From positions 1 through 64,000 of the forward strand of contig NZ_MKKX01000028.1 of the NCBI RefSeq assembly GCF_002091985.1: a stretch of DNA of 64,000 bases, given 5' to 3'. This document shows positions 62,709 to 64,000 of this stretch, piece after piece (positions within the stretch are counted from its first letter, which is position 1; each line of letters starts with the position of its first letter). A model generated the notes under the pieces. The model saw nothing but the letters and a program-made list of their open reading frames with translations, ran no database searches and was not told the DNA's origin. The stretch is from Rhodococcus sp. 1163. Lineage in GTDB: Bacteria; Actinomycetota; Actinomycetes; Mycobacteriales; Mycobacteriaceae. Both the position numbers and the translations under genes were made by a program.

Positions 62709-63779
62709 TCAGCTCCGGTACTCGGTGTCGATCGCGTCGGCGAGGATGTTCTCGAATCGCCGGTCGAACAGTGTCTCGGCGTCGAACGAATCGACGAAGC
62801 CCGCAGCGGAGAGCAGTTCGATGTTCTTCTGCTGCCATTCGATGGCCTCGTCCCAGGTGGGCGGGTAGATGGGCCGGTTGGCCAGCGCGACCACTGCTCG
62901 AGCGTCGGCCGGCCCCAGATTCTGAGTTTCGACGTAGAACTTCTGAGCCCAGATCTCCGGGTTCTCCCAGATCCAGATGTTCGCGCGCGCCCAGATGGGG
63001 ATGTAGGACGTGAGTGCCGCCGCCTTGTCGCCGTCTTCGAGCACGGTGGTCGGTGCCCACAGGATGCTGAGCAGATCGACCACGTCCGTTGTGATGACCC
63101 TGGCGCCGTCGGCTCGGTACTGCTCCAGATACTTGGGCACCTGGGAGTTGCCCAGCACTGCCACGTCGACCTGTCCGGACTGCAATGCGGTGAGAAACTG
63201 ATTGCTGGTCAGATTTGTCAGCGTCACATCCGACTGGGCGATCCCGGCTTCTTCCAAAGCACGCAGCAGGACTGCGCCTTGGGCTTGTCCCTGTGAGAAC
63301 GCTAGCGTCTTTCCGGCGAAGTCCTTCACGGTCTCGATGTCGGACCCCGGCTTGGTTGCAAAGGCGTAGTTGGGAGTTCGCGTCAACTGCACGGCCACGA
63401 TTTTCGCATCGAGTCCCTGATACTCGGCTTGGATCGGAGGTAGTCCGGCATTGGTTGCGACATCGAGGGACTTGGAGCGGAAGGCATTGATGACGTCGGG
63501 TCCTGCAGTGATGTTGGGCCACTCCGGAACCTGGAAGCGCAGTTCGTCTTTCAGCGAAGACAAGCCCAACGCCAGGGCCACCGAACCCAGCGGGGACGAG
63601 ATCTTCAACGCGGTATCGGGCGCGAAATCGGTGGGGATGGTGCTTTCGCTCGTGAGAACTGTTGCAGGGCGGGCAGTTCCAGTGCAACCCGCGAGTCCGA
63701 GTGCGGCGGCACCACCGATCAGCCCACGAATGAACAATCGTCTGTCGAGCGTTGCCGAAGAATGGGTATGGAGAGACAT
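62709..63779 (-). CDS. ABC transporter substrate-binding lipoprotein, SsuA-like
   Basis: A 356-residue periplasmic-binding-type protein. The N-terminus has paired Arg (DRRLFIRG), a hydrophobic stretch and the lipobox LAGC, so it is a lipoprotein, possibly exported by Tat. The body follows the aliphatic-sulfonate/nitrate-binding pattern: ALGLSSLKDELRFQVPEW, ALQSGQVDVAVLGNSQVPKYLEQYR, and a C-terminal helix. It captures the substrate for the importer and probably an alkanesulfonate-like ligand. Confidence 0.9.
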   Translation of the reverse strand: MSLHTHSSATLDRRLFIRGLIGGAAALGLAGCTGTARPATVLTSESTIPTDFAPDTALKISSPLGSVALALGLSSLKDELRFQVPEWPNITAGPDVINAFRSKSLDVATNAGLPPIQAEYQGLDAKIVAVQLTRTPNYAFATKPGSDIETVKDFAGKTLAFSQGQAQGAVLLRALEEAGIAQSDVTLTNLTSNQFLTALQSGQVDVAVLGNSQVPKYLEQYRADGARVITTDVVDLLSILWAPTTVLEDGDKAAALTSYIPIWARANIWIWENPEIWAQKFYVETQNLGPADARAVVALANRPIYPPTWDEAIEWQQKNIELLSAAGFVDSFDAETLFDRRFENILADAIDTEYRS

Positions 63780-64000
63780 GAGAAGTCCTTACTGGTTTTC
63801 CGGACATGGCCGGACAACTGGCGATAGGCGCCGAACGAGAATCAGCGAGAGTGGATGACGGGAATCGACCCGAGACAACACTCGGCCCTAGCGGAGCATC
63901 CGGCGGCGCACACTGCGCTGCGTCCGTACCTGAGCGTCTTCACCGAATCGAGAGTAGGGGGAGGGCGCAGGCGCAGGAAGCTATGAAATCGCGGTGATCG
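63780..64000. promoter_or_regulatory. Upstream region of the ABC operon
   Basis: The last 221 bases hold no convincing gene. The complementary strand has a purine-rich GTAAGGACTTCTC before the substrate-binding protein ATG (63779). A promoter is expected, but no clear motif is visible; the region is cut by the window end. Confidence 0.4.

Overview
The window looks like chromosomal DNA of a Rhodococcus-type actinobacterium. The evidence is G+C-rich coding, many GTG starts, translationally coupled operons with 1-4 nt overlaps, a type II cholesterol oxidase, acyl-CoA degradation genes, an alkB-rubA1-rubA2-tetR operon, a GTP-type PEP carboxykinase, and actinobacterial families such as DUF5313. 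There is no rRNA, no complete tRNA and no CRISPR array.

Layout. (1) 1-3.9 kb is probably the end of an integrated element. It carries a very large acetyltransferase/PIN-nuclease/ASCH-like fusion protein and an ASCH protein, and stops at the 3' half of a tRNA-Thr(UGU) gene that still has its terminator (3874-3959). A nested palindrome follows. (2) 4.1-8 kb holds a hypothetical protein, a VOC protein, and a compact, visibly G+C-richer group of two divergent SAM methyltransferases and a phytanoyl-CoA-type dioxygenase with an N-terminal hexapeptide repeat. (3) 8-19 kb is an acyl-CoA catabolic regulon: enoyl-CoA hydratase, SCP-x-type thiolase, a two-subunit MaoC hydratase, SDR, acyl-CoA dehydrogenase, CaiB/racemase, acyl-CoA ligase and a secreted hydrolase, with a tandem double-TetR regulator inside it. 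(4) 19-24.4 kb holds SDRs and a cholesterol oxidase/old-yellow-enzyme/SDR operon with a divergent TetR gene, pointing to sterol metabolism. (5) 24.4-33 kb is mixed: DUF5313, pckG, an unidentified protein, DUF389, an F420-type luciferase-like oxidoreductase, a BrkB-type membrane protein, and an MFS exporter with MarR. (6) 33-41.2 kb is a cellulose-synthase-like exopolysaccharide locus: a GH5-like secreted protein, a BcsB-like protein, an exosortase/EpsI-like membrane protein, a processive GT2 and a GT39-like membrane protein. (7) 41-48.7 kb holds a DUF3089 hydrolase, an ATP-grasp enzyme coupled to a large protein with a Cys-His-Asn signature, a flavoprotein dehydrogenase and a phosphotriesterase. 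(8) 48.9-54.7 kb is a six-gene translationally coupled operon for a mycosporine-like amino acid (MAA, UV sunscreen): HAD-like protein, sugar-phosphate cyclase (mysA), O-methyltransferase (mysB), ATP-grasp (mysC), D-Ala-D-Ala-ligase-like (mysD) and a TauD-type dioxygenase. (9) 54.7-57 kb is a fused 2-oxoacid dehydrogenase E1, and 57-59 kb the alkane hydroxylase operon. (10) 59-63.8 kb holds an SRPBCC protein and a sulfonate-type ABC transporter with an FMN-dependent monooxygenase.

The best candidates for something new are the MAA operon, because its HAD-like first gene lacks the catalytic aspartates and it ends in a TauD-type rather than the known PhyH-type tailoring oxygenase; the ATP-grasp plus Cys-His-Asn protein pair at 42.3-45.6 kb; and the GNAT-PIN-ASCH fusion with its ASCH partner on the putative mobile element.
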